Below are positions 31,181 to 40,035 of a DNA stretch of 46,257 nucleotides, one piece after another. The number at the start of each line of letters is the position of its first letter. Position 1 is the first letter of the stretch. Source of the DNA: Deltaproteobacteria bacterium. GTDB lineage: Bacteria > Myxococcota > Myxococcia > Myxococcales > Anaeromyxobacteraceae. The stretch lies in contig JACRMN010000008.1 in assembly GCA_016214955.1 (NCBI GenBank), positions 1 to 46,257 of the forward strand, read 5' to 3'. The notes below the pieces were generated by a model. That model searched no databases. It was given only the letters and a program-made list of their open reading frames with translations, and was not told where the DNA came from. The position numbers and the translations under genes were made by a program.

Positions 31181-31830
31181 AGCTCACCCTCTACTCCTAC
31201 TGGCGCTCCTCCTGCTCCTGGCGCGTGCGCATCGGCCTGGCGCTGAAGGGCGTGCCCTTCGACTACCGCGGCGTGGACCTGCTGAAGGGCGAGCAGTGGG
31301 ACGAGGCCCACGGGCGGCGCAGCCCCCTGCACCAGGTGCCGGCCCTGGAGGTGGAGGAGGGCGGCCGCACCGTCACCCTGGTGCAGTCGATGGCGATCCT
31401 GGAGTGGCTCGAGGAGCGCTTCCCGGCGCCGCCGCTCCTGCCCCGCGACCCGGAGGGGCGCGCCCGGGTGCGGGCCATCGCCGAGCACGTCAACGCCGGC
31501 ATCCAGCCCTTCCAGAACACCTCGCCGCGGAAGCTCCTGGCCGCCGAGCGCAAGGGGCTGGAGGACGAGTACACCCGCCACTTCCTGGCCCTGGGGGTGC
31601 GAGGGCTGGAGGCGGCGGTGGCCGCGGGCGCGGGCCGCTTCTGCCACGGCGACGCGGTGTCCCTCGCCGACCTCTACCTCGTGCCACAGCTCTTCGGGTG
31701 CCGCCGCTTCGGCGTGGACCTGGCGGGCTGCCCCACCCTGCTGCGCGTCGAGGCGGCCTGCAACGAGCTCCCCGCCTTCCAGGCCGCGCTGCCGGAGCGG
31801 CAGCCGGACGCGCCGCGCCAGGAGGCCTAG
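31177..31830 (+). CDS. maiA: Maleylacetoacetate isomerase (zeta-class GST)
   Basis: 217 aa. The zeta-class active-site motif SSCSWRVRI lies at residues 11-19. NPLHQVP-type SPLHQVPALEVEE, VQSMAILEWLEERFP and the helical C-terminal domain with NAGIQPFQN follow, all typical of MaiA. It isomerises maleylacetoacetate to fumarylacetoacetate with glutathione. Use of a glutathione-type enzyme is worth noting, because glutathione synthesis genes are not in view. The start overlaps the fah stop by 4 nt, and hpd begins 1 nt after its stop codon. Confidence 0.94.
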   Translation: MKLTLYSYWRSSCSWRVRIGLALKGVPFDYRGVDLLKGEQWDEAHGRRSPLHQVPALEVEEGGRTVTLVQSMAILEWLEERFPAPPLLPRDPEGRARVRAIAEHVNAGIQPFQNTSPRKLLAAERKGLEDEYTRHFLALGVRGLEAAVAAGAGRFCHGDAVSLADLYLVPQLFGCRRFGVDLAGCPTLLRVEAACNELPAFQAALPERQPDAPRQEA

Positions 31831-31831
31831 C

Positions 31832-32998
31832 ATGGCAGTCGAGCCCATCGGCATCGTCCGCCTCGAGGCGCTGCACTACTACGTGCACGACCTGGAGCGC
31901 TCGCGCCGCTTCTACGTGGATCGGATGGACTTCGCCGAGACGGCGCGCTCCTCGCCGGAGCTCACCCGCGACGGCCGGCAGCGCTCGGCGACGTTCGAGG
32001 CCGGCAAGGTGCGGGTGGTCTGCTCCGAGCCGGTGCGCGAGGGAGGCCGGGCCTGGCGCTGGCTGCGCAAGCACCCCGACGGCGTGGGCTCCCTGGTCTT
32101 CGAGGTGGAGGACGCCGCGAGGGCCTTCGCGCTCCTCGAGGCCCGGGGCGCCACCCCCATCACCGACCTGCTGCGCTTCCGCGACGCCGGCGGCGAGCTC
32201 TTCACCTTCCACGTCACCACCCCCTTCGGCGACACCACCTTCCGCTTCGTGGAGCGGCGCGGCTACCAGGGGCTCTACCCGGGCATCGACCGGCTGCCCT
32301 CGCCCACCGGCGGCCACAACCGCTTCGGCTTCGCCGCCTTCGACCACGTCACCTCCAACTTCCAGACCATGAAGCCGGCGCTCCTGTGGATGGAGCACGT
32401 GTTGGGCTTCGAGGAGTTCTGGGAGGTCCAGTTCCACACCCGCGACGCCGCCGGGGAAGCGCGGCGGGCCGCCATGCAGGCCCACGGCTCGGGGCTGCGC
32501 TCGGTGGTGATGCGGGACCCGAAGAGCCACGTGAAGTTCGCCAACAACGAGCCCTGGCGCCCGGCCTTCAAGTCCTCGCAGATCAACGTCTTCAACGAGG
32601 AGCTCCGCGGCGACGGCGTGCAGCACGCGGCGCTGCTGGTGCCCGACATCCTCTCCACCGTCGAGGGGCTCCGGGGCCGCGGCGTCGAGTTCATGCCCAC
32701 CCCGGCCAGCTACTACGAGGTGCTGCCGGCGCGGCTGGAGCGCATCGGCGTGGGGCGCATCGACGAGGCCATCGCGCGGCTGCAGGAGCTGCAGATCCTG
32801 GTCGACGGCGGCGCCCCCGGCTCCTACATGCTGCAGATCTTCCTGCGCGAGTCGTCGGGCCTCTACCACGAGCCCGCGGCCGGCCCCTTCTTCTACGAGA
32901 TCATCCAGCGCAAGGGGGACCAGGGGTTCGGCGCCGGCAACTTCCGCGCCCTCTTCGAGAGCATCGAGCGGGAGCAGCAGAAGGGGGAGAGCCGGTGA
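31832..32998 (+). CDS. hpd: 4-hydroxyphenylpyruvate dioxygenase
   Basis: 388 aa, the expected length. Two vicinal-oxygen-chelate domains are visible. The iron ligands are His172 in FDHVTSN, His265 in GVQHAALLV and Glu356 in FFYEIIQRKG. The C-terminal string GFGAGNFRALFESIE is the family hallmark. It turns 4-hydroxyphenylpyruvate and oxygen into homogentisate and CO2 in the cytoplasm. AGGAGG lies 6 nt before the ATG, the best ribosome site of the operon. Its stop overlaps the GTG start of hmgA. Confidence 0.97.
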   Translation: MAVEPIGIVRLEALHYYVHDLERSRRFYVDRMDFAETARSSPELTRDGRQRSATFEAGKVRVVCSEPVREGGRAWRWLRKHPDGVGSLVFEVEDAARAFALLEARGATPITDLLRFRDAGGELFTFHVTTPFGDTTFRFVERRGYQGLYPGIDRLPSPTGGHNRFGFAAFDHVTSNFQTMKPALLWMEHVLGFEEFWEVQFHTRDAAGEARRAAMQAHGSGLRSVVMRDPKSHVKFANNEPWRPAFKSSQINVFNEELRGDGVQHAALLVPDILSTVEGLRGRGVEFMPTPASYYEVLPARLERIGVGRIDEAIARLQELQILVDGGAPGSYMLQIFLRESSGLYHEPAAGPFFYEIIQRKGDQGFGAGNFRALFESIEREQQKGESR

Positions 32999-34146
32999 TC
33001 GAGCGGGTGGTGGCCGGCGAGGTGCCGGAGAAGCACCACATCGCCTTCCGCCAGGAGGGGCGGCTGCTCCACGAGGAGTGCCTGACCCGCGAGGGCTTCG
33101 ACGGCCCGTACACCATCCTCTACCACCGCCACCGGCCCCACCCCTCGCGGGCGGCTCCGGTGGAGCACGGCTGGAAGGTGCCGGGCGAGGCGCCGGCGCG
33201 GCCGCTGCTGCGCCGCCACTACAAGACGCAGGACCTGGCGCTCCCCGGCGGCGCGCCCCTCGACGCCCGGGTGGCGCTGCTCCACAACGCCGACGTGGTG
33301 GCCGGGGTGCTGGCTCCCACCGCCGCCGACCCGGTGTACTTCGCCAACGGCGACGCCGACGACCTCTACTGGATCCAGCAGGGCGGCGGCACGCTGCGCT
33401 CGGTGCTCGGCGACCTGCGCTTCGAGAAGGACGACTACCTCTGCGTGCCCCGCGGCGTCGTCCACCGGCTGCTGCCCGACCCCGGGCCGCAGCGCTGGCT
33501 CTCGCTGGAGCTGCTGGGCGGGCTCTGGCTGCCGCGGCAGTGGCGCAACGAGGCCGGCCAGCTCCGCATGGACGCGCCCTACTGCCACCGCGACTTCCGT
33601 CGCCCCGCCTTCCGCGGCCCCCTCGACGAGGGCATCCGGCGCACGGTGGTGAAGCGCGGCGGCGCCTTCCACGCCTTCGACCTGCCCGAGTCGCCGCTCG
33701 ACGTGGTGGGCTGGGACGGCTCGGTCTGGCCCTTCGCCTTCCCCATCCTCAGGTTCCAGGCCCGGGCCGGCCTGGTGCACCTGCCGCCTACCTGGCACGG
33801 CACCTTCGCCGGGCGCGGGGCGCTGGTCTGCTCCTTCGTGCCGCGGATGGTGGACTTCCACCCCGAGGCCATCCCCTGCCCCTACCCGCACTCGTCGGTG
33901 GACGTGGACGAGATCCTCTTCTACGCCCGCGGCCAGTTCACCTCGCGGCGCGGCGTGGGGCCCGGCTCCATCTCCCACCACCCCGCCGGCATCCCCCACG
34001 GCCCGCACCCCGGGGCTTACGAGGGCAGCATCGGCCACCGCAGCACCGACGAGCTGGCGGTGATGCTCGACCTGGCCCGGCCGCTCTCCCCGACCGCGGC
34101 CGCGCTGGGGGTCGAGGACCCGGCCTACCACGACAGCTTCTCCTGA
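32995..34146 (+). CDS. hmgA: Homogentisate 1,2-dioxygenase
   Basis: 383 aa from a GTG that overlaps the hpd stop codon (GTGA), with GGGGGAG about 6 nt upstream. It is a cupin-type enzyme of the homogentisate dioxygenase family: HHIAFRQEGRLLHEECLTREGF at the N-terminus, LHNADV, DDLYWIQQGGG, VPRGVVHRL, and in the C-terminal half YPHSSVDVDEILFYARGQF and HHPAGIPHGPHPG, which supply the iron-binding His and Glu. It opens the homogentisate ring to maleylacetoacetate. It is last in the operon and is followed 2 nt later by a hairpin. Confidence 0.94.
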   Translation: MIERVVAGEVPEKHHIAFRQEGRLLHEECLTREGFDGPYTILYHRHRPHPSRAAPVEHGWKVPGEAPARPLLRRHYKTQDLALPGGAPLDARVALLHNADVVAGVLAPTAADPVYFANGDADDLYWIQQGGGTLRSVLGDLRFEKDDYLCVPRGVVHRLLPDPGPQRWLSLELLGGLWLPRQWRNEAGQLRMDAPYCHRDFRRPAFRGPLDEGIRRTVVKRGGAFHAFDLPESPLDVVGWDGSVWPFAFPILRFQARAGLVHLPPTWHGTFAGRGALVCSFVPRMVDFHPEAIPCPYPHSSVDVDEILFYARGQFTSRRGVGPGSISHHPAGIPHGPHPGAYEGSIGHRSTDELAVMLDLARPLSPTAAALGVEDPAYHDSFS

Positions 34147-34147
34147 G

Positions 34148-34180
34148 CCGGATTCGACTGCGCGGCGCTTGTCGATCCGG
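34148..34180 (+). terminator. Hairpin after the homogentisate operon
   Basis: CCGGATTCGAC and GTCGATCCGG can pair with one bulged base around a 12-nt loop, starting 2 nt after the hmgA stop codon. No U-run follows, as is common in such GC-rich genomes. Confidence 0.5.
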
Positions 34181-34239
34181 GCGCGACCTGTGGCAGAATC
34201 CGCCGCCCTCGCCCGCCGGCGAGGGGGCGGAGGTCCATC

Positions 34240-34851
34240 GTGAACAAGAACACCATCATCGGCGCACTGGTCGGACTCGTGGTGGGCGGGCTCGGGGGCT
34301 ACACGCTCGGCATGAGCGACGGCCGCGCGGCCGCGGCCCGGGGCGGCCCCATGGGCGGCGCCCTGCCGCCGGGCATGCCGCCCCCGGGCATGGGGGCGCC
34401 GGCCCCGATGCCCAACCCGCAGGCGCTGCAGGCCGAGGCCTTCCAGCGCATCGAGATCAACCGCAAGCTCACCCAGACCGATCCCAAGGCGCGGCCGGCC
34501 TGGGTGGCGCTGGGCAACGACTACTTCGACACCCGCCAGTTCCAGAAGGCCATCGAGGCCTACGAGCAGGCGCTCGCGCTCGACCCCAAGGACCCCGACG
34601 TCCTCACCGACCAGGGCGTGATGTTCCAGGAGCTGGGCCAGTACGACAAGGCCATCGCCAACTTCGAGAAGGCCAGCAAGCTCGCCCCCACCCACGTCCA
34701 GAGCCTCTTCAACATCGGCGTGGTGCAGGCCAACGGCAAGAAGGATCCGCAGAAGGCCGCCGCCGCCTGGAAGAAGGTCATCGAGCTGGCCCCGCAGAGC
34801 CCGCAGGCCCAGGCGGCGCGGCAGGCGCTCGACCAGATGGGCGTGAAGTGA
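34240..34851 (+). CDS. Membrane-anchored TPR protein, 203 aa
   Basis: GTG start with GGAGG 6 nt upstream. Residues 5-25 are a hydrophobic, Gly-rich helix (IIGALVGLVVGGLGGYTLG) that anchors the protein. A Gly/Pro/Met-rich linker runs from 35 to 65. The C-terminal part has three TPR units: AWVALGNDYFDTRQFQKAIEAYEQALALDP, the following VLTDQGVMFQELGQYDKAIANFEKA and a third with IGVVQANGKKDPQKAAAAWKKV. It resembles small TPR proteins that assemble envelope or cytochrome complexes; no specific partner is indicated. It converges with the giant TPR gene. Confidence 0.82.
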   Translation: MNKNTIIGALVGLVVGGLGGYTLGMSDGRAAAARGGPMGGALPPGMPPPGMGAPAPMPNPQALQAEAFQRIEINRKLTQTDPKARPAWVALGNDYFDTRQFQKAIEAYEQALALDPKDPDVLTDQGVMFQELGQYDKAIANFEKASKLAPTHVQSLFNIGVVQANGKKDPQKAAAAWKKVIELAPQSPQAQAARQALDQMGVK

Positions 34852-34864
34852 CCGCCCGGCGGCC

Positions 34865-37800
34865 TCACTCCTCCGCGAAGGCGCCGGCCGCCGACATCCC
34901 GGCCAGGAACAGGAACGGCGCCCGCAGGCGGCTCCGGCGCCGGGCCACGGCCCAGACCGCCCTGCGCCGGTAGCGGCGCAGGAAGGGCTCGCGCCGGGAG
35001 GTCCGGGCGCCGAACCGCCCCCGGCGCAGGTGGTCCATGGCCGCGAGCCAGGCGGGGCGGGGGTCGTCTCCCGCAAGCCCGGCCGCCACCGCCAGCGCCA
35101 GCTCCGCCAGCTGCCGGGCGTACCCGCTCTCGGGGAGGACCACGCCCGCGAGCGGATCGGGCGCGCTCGCCAGGGCGGCATCGCTCGCCAGGTAGATGCG
35201 GTGGCTGGCGGTGCAGTGGTCCTCGGGCAGGCCCAGCGCCGCCCGGCCCACCTCGCGGGCCTCTTCCTCCCGGCCGAGGTCGCGCAGCGAGGCCACCAGG
35301 TTGATCAGCATCCAGGGGCGCAGCCCCTCGCGGCCCCGCCAGCCCGCCATCCAGGCGACGACCTGCCGGTGCTGGCGGGTGCTCGACAGGGCGAAGCCGC
35401 CCGTGCCCCAGGCGTAGACGTCGGCCTGGAGCGCCTCGCGATGGCGGCGCAGCAGGGCGCGGATGGCCCGCGGGCGCCGCGCCGTGGCCAGCCGCTCCAG
35501 CCACTCGGAGGCCGCCCCCAGCGCCGCCGGGGCCGCCGGCGACTGCGCCAGCGCCCGCCGCAGCACCCGCCCGCCCCGCAGCCAGCGCCCGCTCGCCGCC
35601 GCGCGCCCCGCCCACAGCGCCCCGGCGTGGCGCGCCACCGCCGGGTCACCGAGCGCCCCGGCGAGCGCCCGGTCGAGGTCGGCACCCCAGCCCGCGCCGT
35701 CGAGCGCCTCGGCCAGCTCCTGGCCGCCCCAGCGCGGGCACCGCAGCAGGGGCCCGAGCCCCTCCACCGCCCGCTGCCGGTCCCCGCCCCGCGCCGCGAG
35801 GCGAACGGCCCCGAGCCGCGCCTCGCCCGGGCCGAGGTGGCGCTCGACGAGCTCCAGCGTCCGGCGCGCCGCCTCCTCCTCCCGGTCCTCGATCTCCAGG
35901 GCCAGCAGGCGGCGCAGCGCCCAGGGGTAGGCGGGATCCAGCTCCAGCGCGCGCCGCAGGGCCCCCTTGGCCTCCTCGCGCGCTCCGGTGGCCAGCAGCG
36001 CCTGGCCCCGGAAGCCGTGGGACACCGGCCGGTGGGGCGCGAGGCGCACCAGCTCGTCGGCCGCCTCCAGCGCCGCGGCCGGGTCGCCGCGCTCCTCGTC
36101 CCAGTCGGCCCTGAGCTGCCAGGCCTCCAGGTAGTCGGGCTCGGCCCGCAGCAGCGCCCCGAGGTCCTCGAGCGCGCCGGGGCGATCCCCGCGGGCGCCG
36201 CGCAGCCGCACGGCGCGCAGCTGCAGCGAGCGCGGCGGCGTCTCGCCGAAGACGGGCGGCCGGCAGGCGGCCAGCGCCTCGTCGTGCCGGCCCGCGTCGG
36301 CGAGGGCGTCGGCGCGCAGCTCCCAGGCCTGCAGGCTCTGCGGGTCGGCGCGGGTCGCCTCCTCCAGGGCCGCCAGCCTGTCGGCCGGCGCGCGCGAGGC
36401 CAGCGCCACCAGCACCCAGGCCCGGGCGTCGCGGGGCCGCTCCTCGGCGATGGCCTGCGCCAGGGCGCGAGGCCTGCCCGCTTCGCCCCGGTCCTCGCGG
36501 AGCTGCACCAGGGTGTCCCAGGCCCATCGGTAGCCGGGGTCGAGGCGCAGCGCCCGCTCGAGCTGCTCCAGGGCCTCGGCCTCCCGCCCCGCCAGCCGCA
36601 GGGCGTCGGCGAGCCAGCCGTGCAGCAGCGCCTCGCCGGGCGCGTGGCGCAGGGCCCGCTCCAGCACCTGCCGCTCGGCCTCGAGCTCCCCCGCCTCCTG
36701 AAGCAAGCCGGAGAGGTCGATGGCCGCTTCGGGCCAGGACGGCGAGAGGGCCACGGCCCGCTCCAGGGCCCGCCGGCGGGCGTCGCGGTTCCCGAGGAGC
36801 CGCTCGACCTGCGCCTGCTCCACGGCGATGCGCGGGAGCAGCGGGAACCGCTGCGCCGCCTGGGCGAGGAGCGCCCGGGCCTCGGCGAGCGCGCCGGCGT
36901 GCACCTGCTGGCGGGCCAGCGCCACCCAGGCCTGCCACAGGTCGGGCCGCTGCCGGTGGCCCTCGCGCAGGTTCTCGAGCAGCTCCGCCGGATCGAGGAT
37001 CCGCTGCGCCAGGGCCTGGTACTCGAGGAGCCCGTCGCCGAGGAGCACCTGCCGGCGCAGCTCGGCCAGGGCGGCGGCCAGGTGGGCGCGCCGCTCCGCG
37101 GCGTCGGCCGAGAGGTCAAGGAGGCGCCGCAGCGCCCAGCCTTCGTCGGCGGCGCAGGCCAGCGACTCCAGCAGCTCGGCCTTGGCCTCGGCGGTGCGTC
37201 CGGCCCGCTGGAGGACCAGGGCCCGCACGTTGTGCAGCGACGCCGCCGAGGGGTCGATGGCGCGGGCCCGCTCCAGGGCGGCCAGGGCCTCGTCGGCGCG
37301 CCGCTGGGCCGAGAGGTTCGCGGCCAGCTCGCGCCAGGCCCAGGCGTCGGAGGGGTGGTGCCCGAGCAGCCGCCGCAGCTCGGCCTCGGCCACCGGCTCC
37401 GGCTCCTCGTCGAGCCAGCCCACCAGCACCTGGGCCAGCCCCTGGTGGTGGGGGAAGCGCTCTACCTGGCGCCGCAGCGCGGCCAGCGCCGCCGGGCGGC
37501 CCCGGGTCGCGGCGGTGAGCCGCGCGGCAGCCCGCGCCGCCACCACGTCGAGCGGCTCGACCTCGGCCACCGACGACCAGAGCTCGGCGGCCCGCCCCGC
37601 CTCCCCCGCCCGCTCGGCCAGGGAGGCCTCGGCCCGCAGGAGCTCGACAGGCCGCACCGAGCCCCGCGCCCGCTCCAGCAGCGCCCAGGCCCCGGCGAAG
37701 TCGCCCGAAACGGCCCGCACCCGCGCGGCCAGGAGCAGCAGCGCCCCGTCGGCGGGCCGGCGCACCAGTGCCTGCTCCAGCTCGGCATTCGCCTCCGCCG

Positions 37801-39835
37801 TCCGCTCCAGCGTGTCGAGCGACTCGAACAGCGTCACCACCGGCTGGCCCGACCGGCCTCCCTGGCGCCGCACGCGCCAGCGCAGGAGGTCCAGCCCCTC
37901 CTCGCTTCGCCCCAGCCACCGCGCCGCGCGGAAGTGGACCTCGGCGTACCGCTCGTCGGTCCACTCCAGGCAGGCGGCGGCGCGGTAGGCGGGCAGGGCC
38001 TCCTCGCGCTCCTGCCGCTCCCAGCGCACGTTTCCCAGGAGCAGGTAGCCGGCGGCGTCGTAGGGCCGCGCCTGGAGCACGCGCCGGCACAGCGCCTCGG
38101 CCTCAGGCAGGGCCCGGGCGTCGAGGCGGATGGCCTCGGCCAGCGCCCGGGTGAGGAGCGGGTGGCCGGCGCGGGCGCACTCGGCCCGCAGGTACTCCAC
38201 CTGCGCCGTGCGGCGGCCCAGGTCGGCCAGCGAGGCCTGCTTGGCGAGCCTCAGGTTGACGTCGTCGGGGAAGAGCGCGAGGAGCGCCTCGGTGGCTGCC
38301 AGCCGCGCCTCCTCGTCGCCGTCGTAGGCGGCCAGGGCCCGCGCCGCCTGCAGCGCCAGCCGGTGGCCCGGCGCCCGTGCGTCGAGGCTGCGGCGCAGCC
38401 CCTCGGCCTCGTCGCGGCGGTGGGCGACCAGGGCCGCCTGCACCCCGTGGTAGAGGTCGTGGAGGTCCGCTTCGGGCAGGTCGAGGCCGTCGAGCAGCGC
38501 CTCCTTGCCCGGCGGGACGGGCACCATGCCGCGGGGCCCGCAGGCCCGGTAGTCGTCGAGCCCCGGCTCGGCGAGCTCGGTGAGGGAGCGGAAGGAGGGG
38601 TCGCGGATGAGCAGCGTGGCCCGCGACTCGTCGTAGCCCACCACCGCCTGCAGGTGGGCGCTCCCCGGCTCGACGGTGGTGAGGGTGAAGGGGAGGCCGC
38701 GGTCCACCAGGGCCTTCGCCGCCGCCCAGGTGACGGTGAACTCCCGCACCCGGAAGCCGCGTTCCTGGGCCCAGCGCCGCTCGGCCCAGTCGGGCGTGCC
38801 GTCGTAGCAGATGGCCTCGGCGATCTCGAGGTGGAGCGCCTCCACGCCGTGGAAGCCGGAGAGGCTGGCCAGCGTGGCCGGCGCGCAGGTCTTGTCGTGC
38901 TGGCGCACCGAGGCGACGGGCAGCACGCGGCGCGGCCCCTGGCGCCCCGCCTCGAGGCGGTCGGCCAGCCGCTGGTGGAAGGGGCTCCGCGAGGCGCGCG
39001 CCAGGCGGATGGTGGCCTCGCGGTCGCCCTGCAGCCAGGCGAGGTCGGAGCGGCGCTGGGCCAGGTAGGCCTCGAAGGCGCGGCTCCGCAAGGGAGAGAG
39101 CTCCTCGACGCGCGCCAGGGTGCGCGCCGCCTCGTCCTTCTCCTCCCTCTCCATCTGCAGGTTGAGCAGCGTCCAGGCGATCCCGGCGCTCTCCAGGCGC
39201 CAGGTGGCGTCGCGCAGCAGCGCCAGGGCCTCCTCCTCCCGCCCCAGGCTCACCAGCAGGTCGGCGCGGGCCTCCAGCGCCGGACGGTAGGAGGGGCGCA
39301 GCCGCAGGGCCTCGTCCACCGCGGCCAGCGCGCCGTGGGGATCGTCGGCCGATCCCAGGACGTGGGCGCGCTCCAGCCGGATCCAGGCGCGCGACGGCTC
39401 GAGCGCCTCGGCCCGGGCGATGAGCCCCTCGGCCGCCGAGAAGTCCTTGAGCAGGGCCGCTGTGCTGGCCCACAGCGCCAGGGTCTCGGCGCCCGGCTCG
39501 GCGAAGGGGCCCCCGCGGCGCAGCATGGCCAGGGCGGCGAAGGCGCCGCGGCGCGAGAGCACGGTCCGCACCACCCAGCCCCAGGCCCGCTCCGAGTCCG
39601 CGTGCCGGCGCCGCAGCCGGAGGTAGAGCCGGTTCGAGAGCGGCGTGTTGCCGAGCTGGGCCGCGAGCTGGGCCGCCAGGATGCTGGCGTCGAGCCCGGT
39701 CCACGCCGTCAGCGGCCCGGCCGGCGCCGCGGCTCGCCAGGCCTGCAGGTAGAGCCCCTGCTCGTAGAGCCGCCGCGCCTCCTCCAGGGCGGGCACGGCG
39801 TGATCCACGATTGGGGCGTCGTCGGAGATGTCCAT
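34865..39835 (-). CDS. Giant TPR protein with an embedded C39-like cysteine peptidase domain
   Basis: 1656 aa. No signal peptide is visible. Residues 1-300 are TPR-like helical pairs. Residues about 302-440 form a C39-like papain-fold domain with the catalytic set in order: Gln312, Cys317 (RQHDKTCAPATL), His394 (SAHLQAVVGYD) and Asp412 (LLIRDPS). From about 450 to 1620 follow more than 25 TPR-like repeats with strings such as ADALADAGRHDEALAACRP and ALRRALELDPAYPWALRRL. The C-terminus is basic with one weakly hydrophobic patch (APFLFLAGMSAAGAF). A peptidase domain inserted between TPR arrays is unusual. The protein could process or bind a substrate captured by the repeats; no peptide or transporter gene is adjacent. 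The start has no good ribosome site. Confidence 0.88.
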   Translation of the reverse strand: MDISDDAPIVDHAVPALEEARRLYEQGLYLQAWRAAAPAGPLTAWTGLDASILAAQLAAQLGNTPLSNRLYLRLRRRHADSERAWGWVVRTVLSRRGAFAALAMLRRGGPFAEPGAETLALWASTAALLKDFSAAEGLIARAEALEPSRAWIRLERAHVLGSADDPHGALAAVDEALRLRPSYRPALEARADLLVSLGREEEALALLRDATWRLESAGIAWTLLNLQMEREEKDEAARTLARVEELSPLRSRAFEAYLAQRRSDLAWLQGDREATIRLARASRSPFHQRLADRLEAGRQGPRRVLPVASVRQHDKTCAPATLASLSGFHGVEALHLEIAEAICYDGTPDWAERRWAQERGFRVREFTVTWAAAKALVDRGLPFTLTTVEPGSAHLQAVVGYDESRATLLIRDPSFRSLTELAEPGLDDYRACGPRGMVPVPPGKEALLDGLDLPEADLHDLYHGVQAALVAHRRDEAEGLRRSLDARAPGHRLALQAARALAAYDGDEEARLAATEALLALFPDDVNLRLAKQASLADLGRRTAQVEYLRAECARAGHPLLTRALAEAIRLDARALPEAEALCRRVLQARPYDAAGYLLLGNVRWERQEREEALPAYRAAACLEWTDERYAEVHFRAARWLGRSEEGLDLLRWRVRRQGGRSGQPVVTLFESLDTLERTAEANAELEQALVRRPADGALLLLAARVRAVSGDFAGAWALLERARGSVRPVELLRAEASLAERAGEAGRAAELWSSVAEVEPLDVVAARAAARLTAATRGRPAALAALRRQVERFPHHQGLAQVLVGWLDEEPEPVAEAELRRLLGHHPSDAWAWRELAANLSAQRRADEALAALERARAIDPSAASLHNVRALVLQRAGRTAEAKAELLESLACAADEGWALRRLLDLSADAAERRAHLAAALAELRRQVLLGDGLLEYQALAQRILDPAELLENLREGHRQRPDLWQAWVALARQQVHAGALAEARALLAQAAQRFPLLPRIAVEQAQVERLLGNRDARRRALERAVALSPSWPEAAIDLSGLLQEAGELEAERQVLERALRHAPGEALLHGWLADALRLAGREAEALEQLERALRLDPGYRWAWDTLVQLREDRGEAGRPRALAQAIAEERPRDARAWVLVALASRAPADRLAALEEATRADPQSLQAWELRADALADAGRHDEALAACRPPVFGETPPRSLQLRAVRLRGARGDRPGALEDLGALLRAEPDYLEAWQLRADWDEERGDPAAALEAADELVRLAPHRPVSHGFRGQALLATGAREEAKGALRRALELDPAYPWALRRLLALEIEDREEEAARRTLELVERHLGPGEARLGAVRLAARGGDRQRAVEGLGPLLRCPRWGGQELAEALDGAGWGADLDRALAGALGDPAVARHAGALWAGRAAASGRWLRGGRVLRRALAQSPAAPAALGAASEWLERLATARRPRAIRALLRRHREALQADVYAWGTGGFALSSTRQHRQVVAWMAGWRGREGLRPWMLINLVASLRDLGREEEAREVGRAALGLPEDHCTASHRIYLASDAALASAPDPLAGVVLPESGYARQLAELALAVAAGLAGDDPRPAWLAAMDHLRRGRFGARTSRREPFLRRYRRRAVWAVARRRSRLRAPFLFLAGMSAAGAFAEE

Positions 39836-40023
39836 GCGCTGCCGGGGCTCGCCGGTGCAACCCAGCCTCTCCGTGAGAGTAGCCCGAGCCGCCGGCGGCG
39901 CGGAAATCTGCGGAGGGCGGCACCCACCGGGACGCCGCCCGCCCGGGTGGCCCCATCGCGGGCCCGCCCCCTGCGGTGCGTTGACGGAGAGTGGCGCGGC
40001 CCTCGCCGCGCCATCGCCCCTGC

Positions 40024-40029
40024 TATCCT
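40024..40029 (+). promoter_or_regulatory. Candidate -10 element of the GNAT gene
   Basis: TATCCT ends 6 nt before the ATG at 40036. TTGACG occurs at 39981-39986 but is too far away to be its -35 box. Confidence 0.45.
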
Positions 40030-40035
40030 GCCGCC

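Noticed and set aside
32386-32994. N-terminal extension of hmgA into hpd
   Set aside because: It lies entirely within hpd in another frame; the GTG at 32995 overlaps the hpd stop and has a ribosome site.
39981-39986. TTGACG as the -35 box of the GNAT gene
   Set aside because: It is 37 nt from the TATCCT hexamer, far beyond the usual 16-19 nt.
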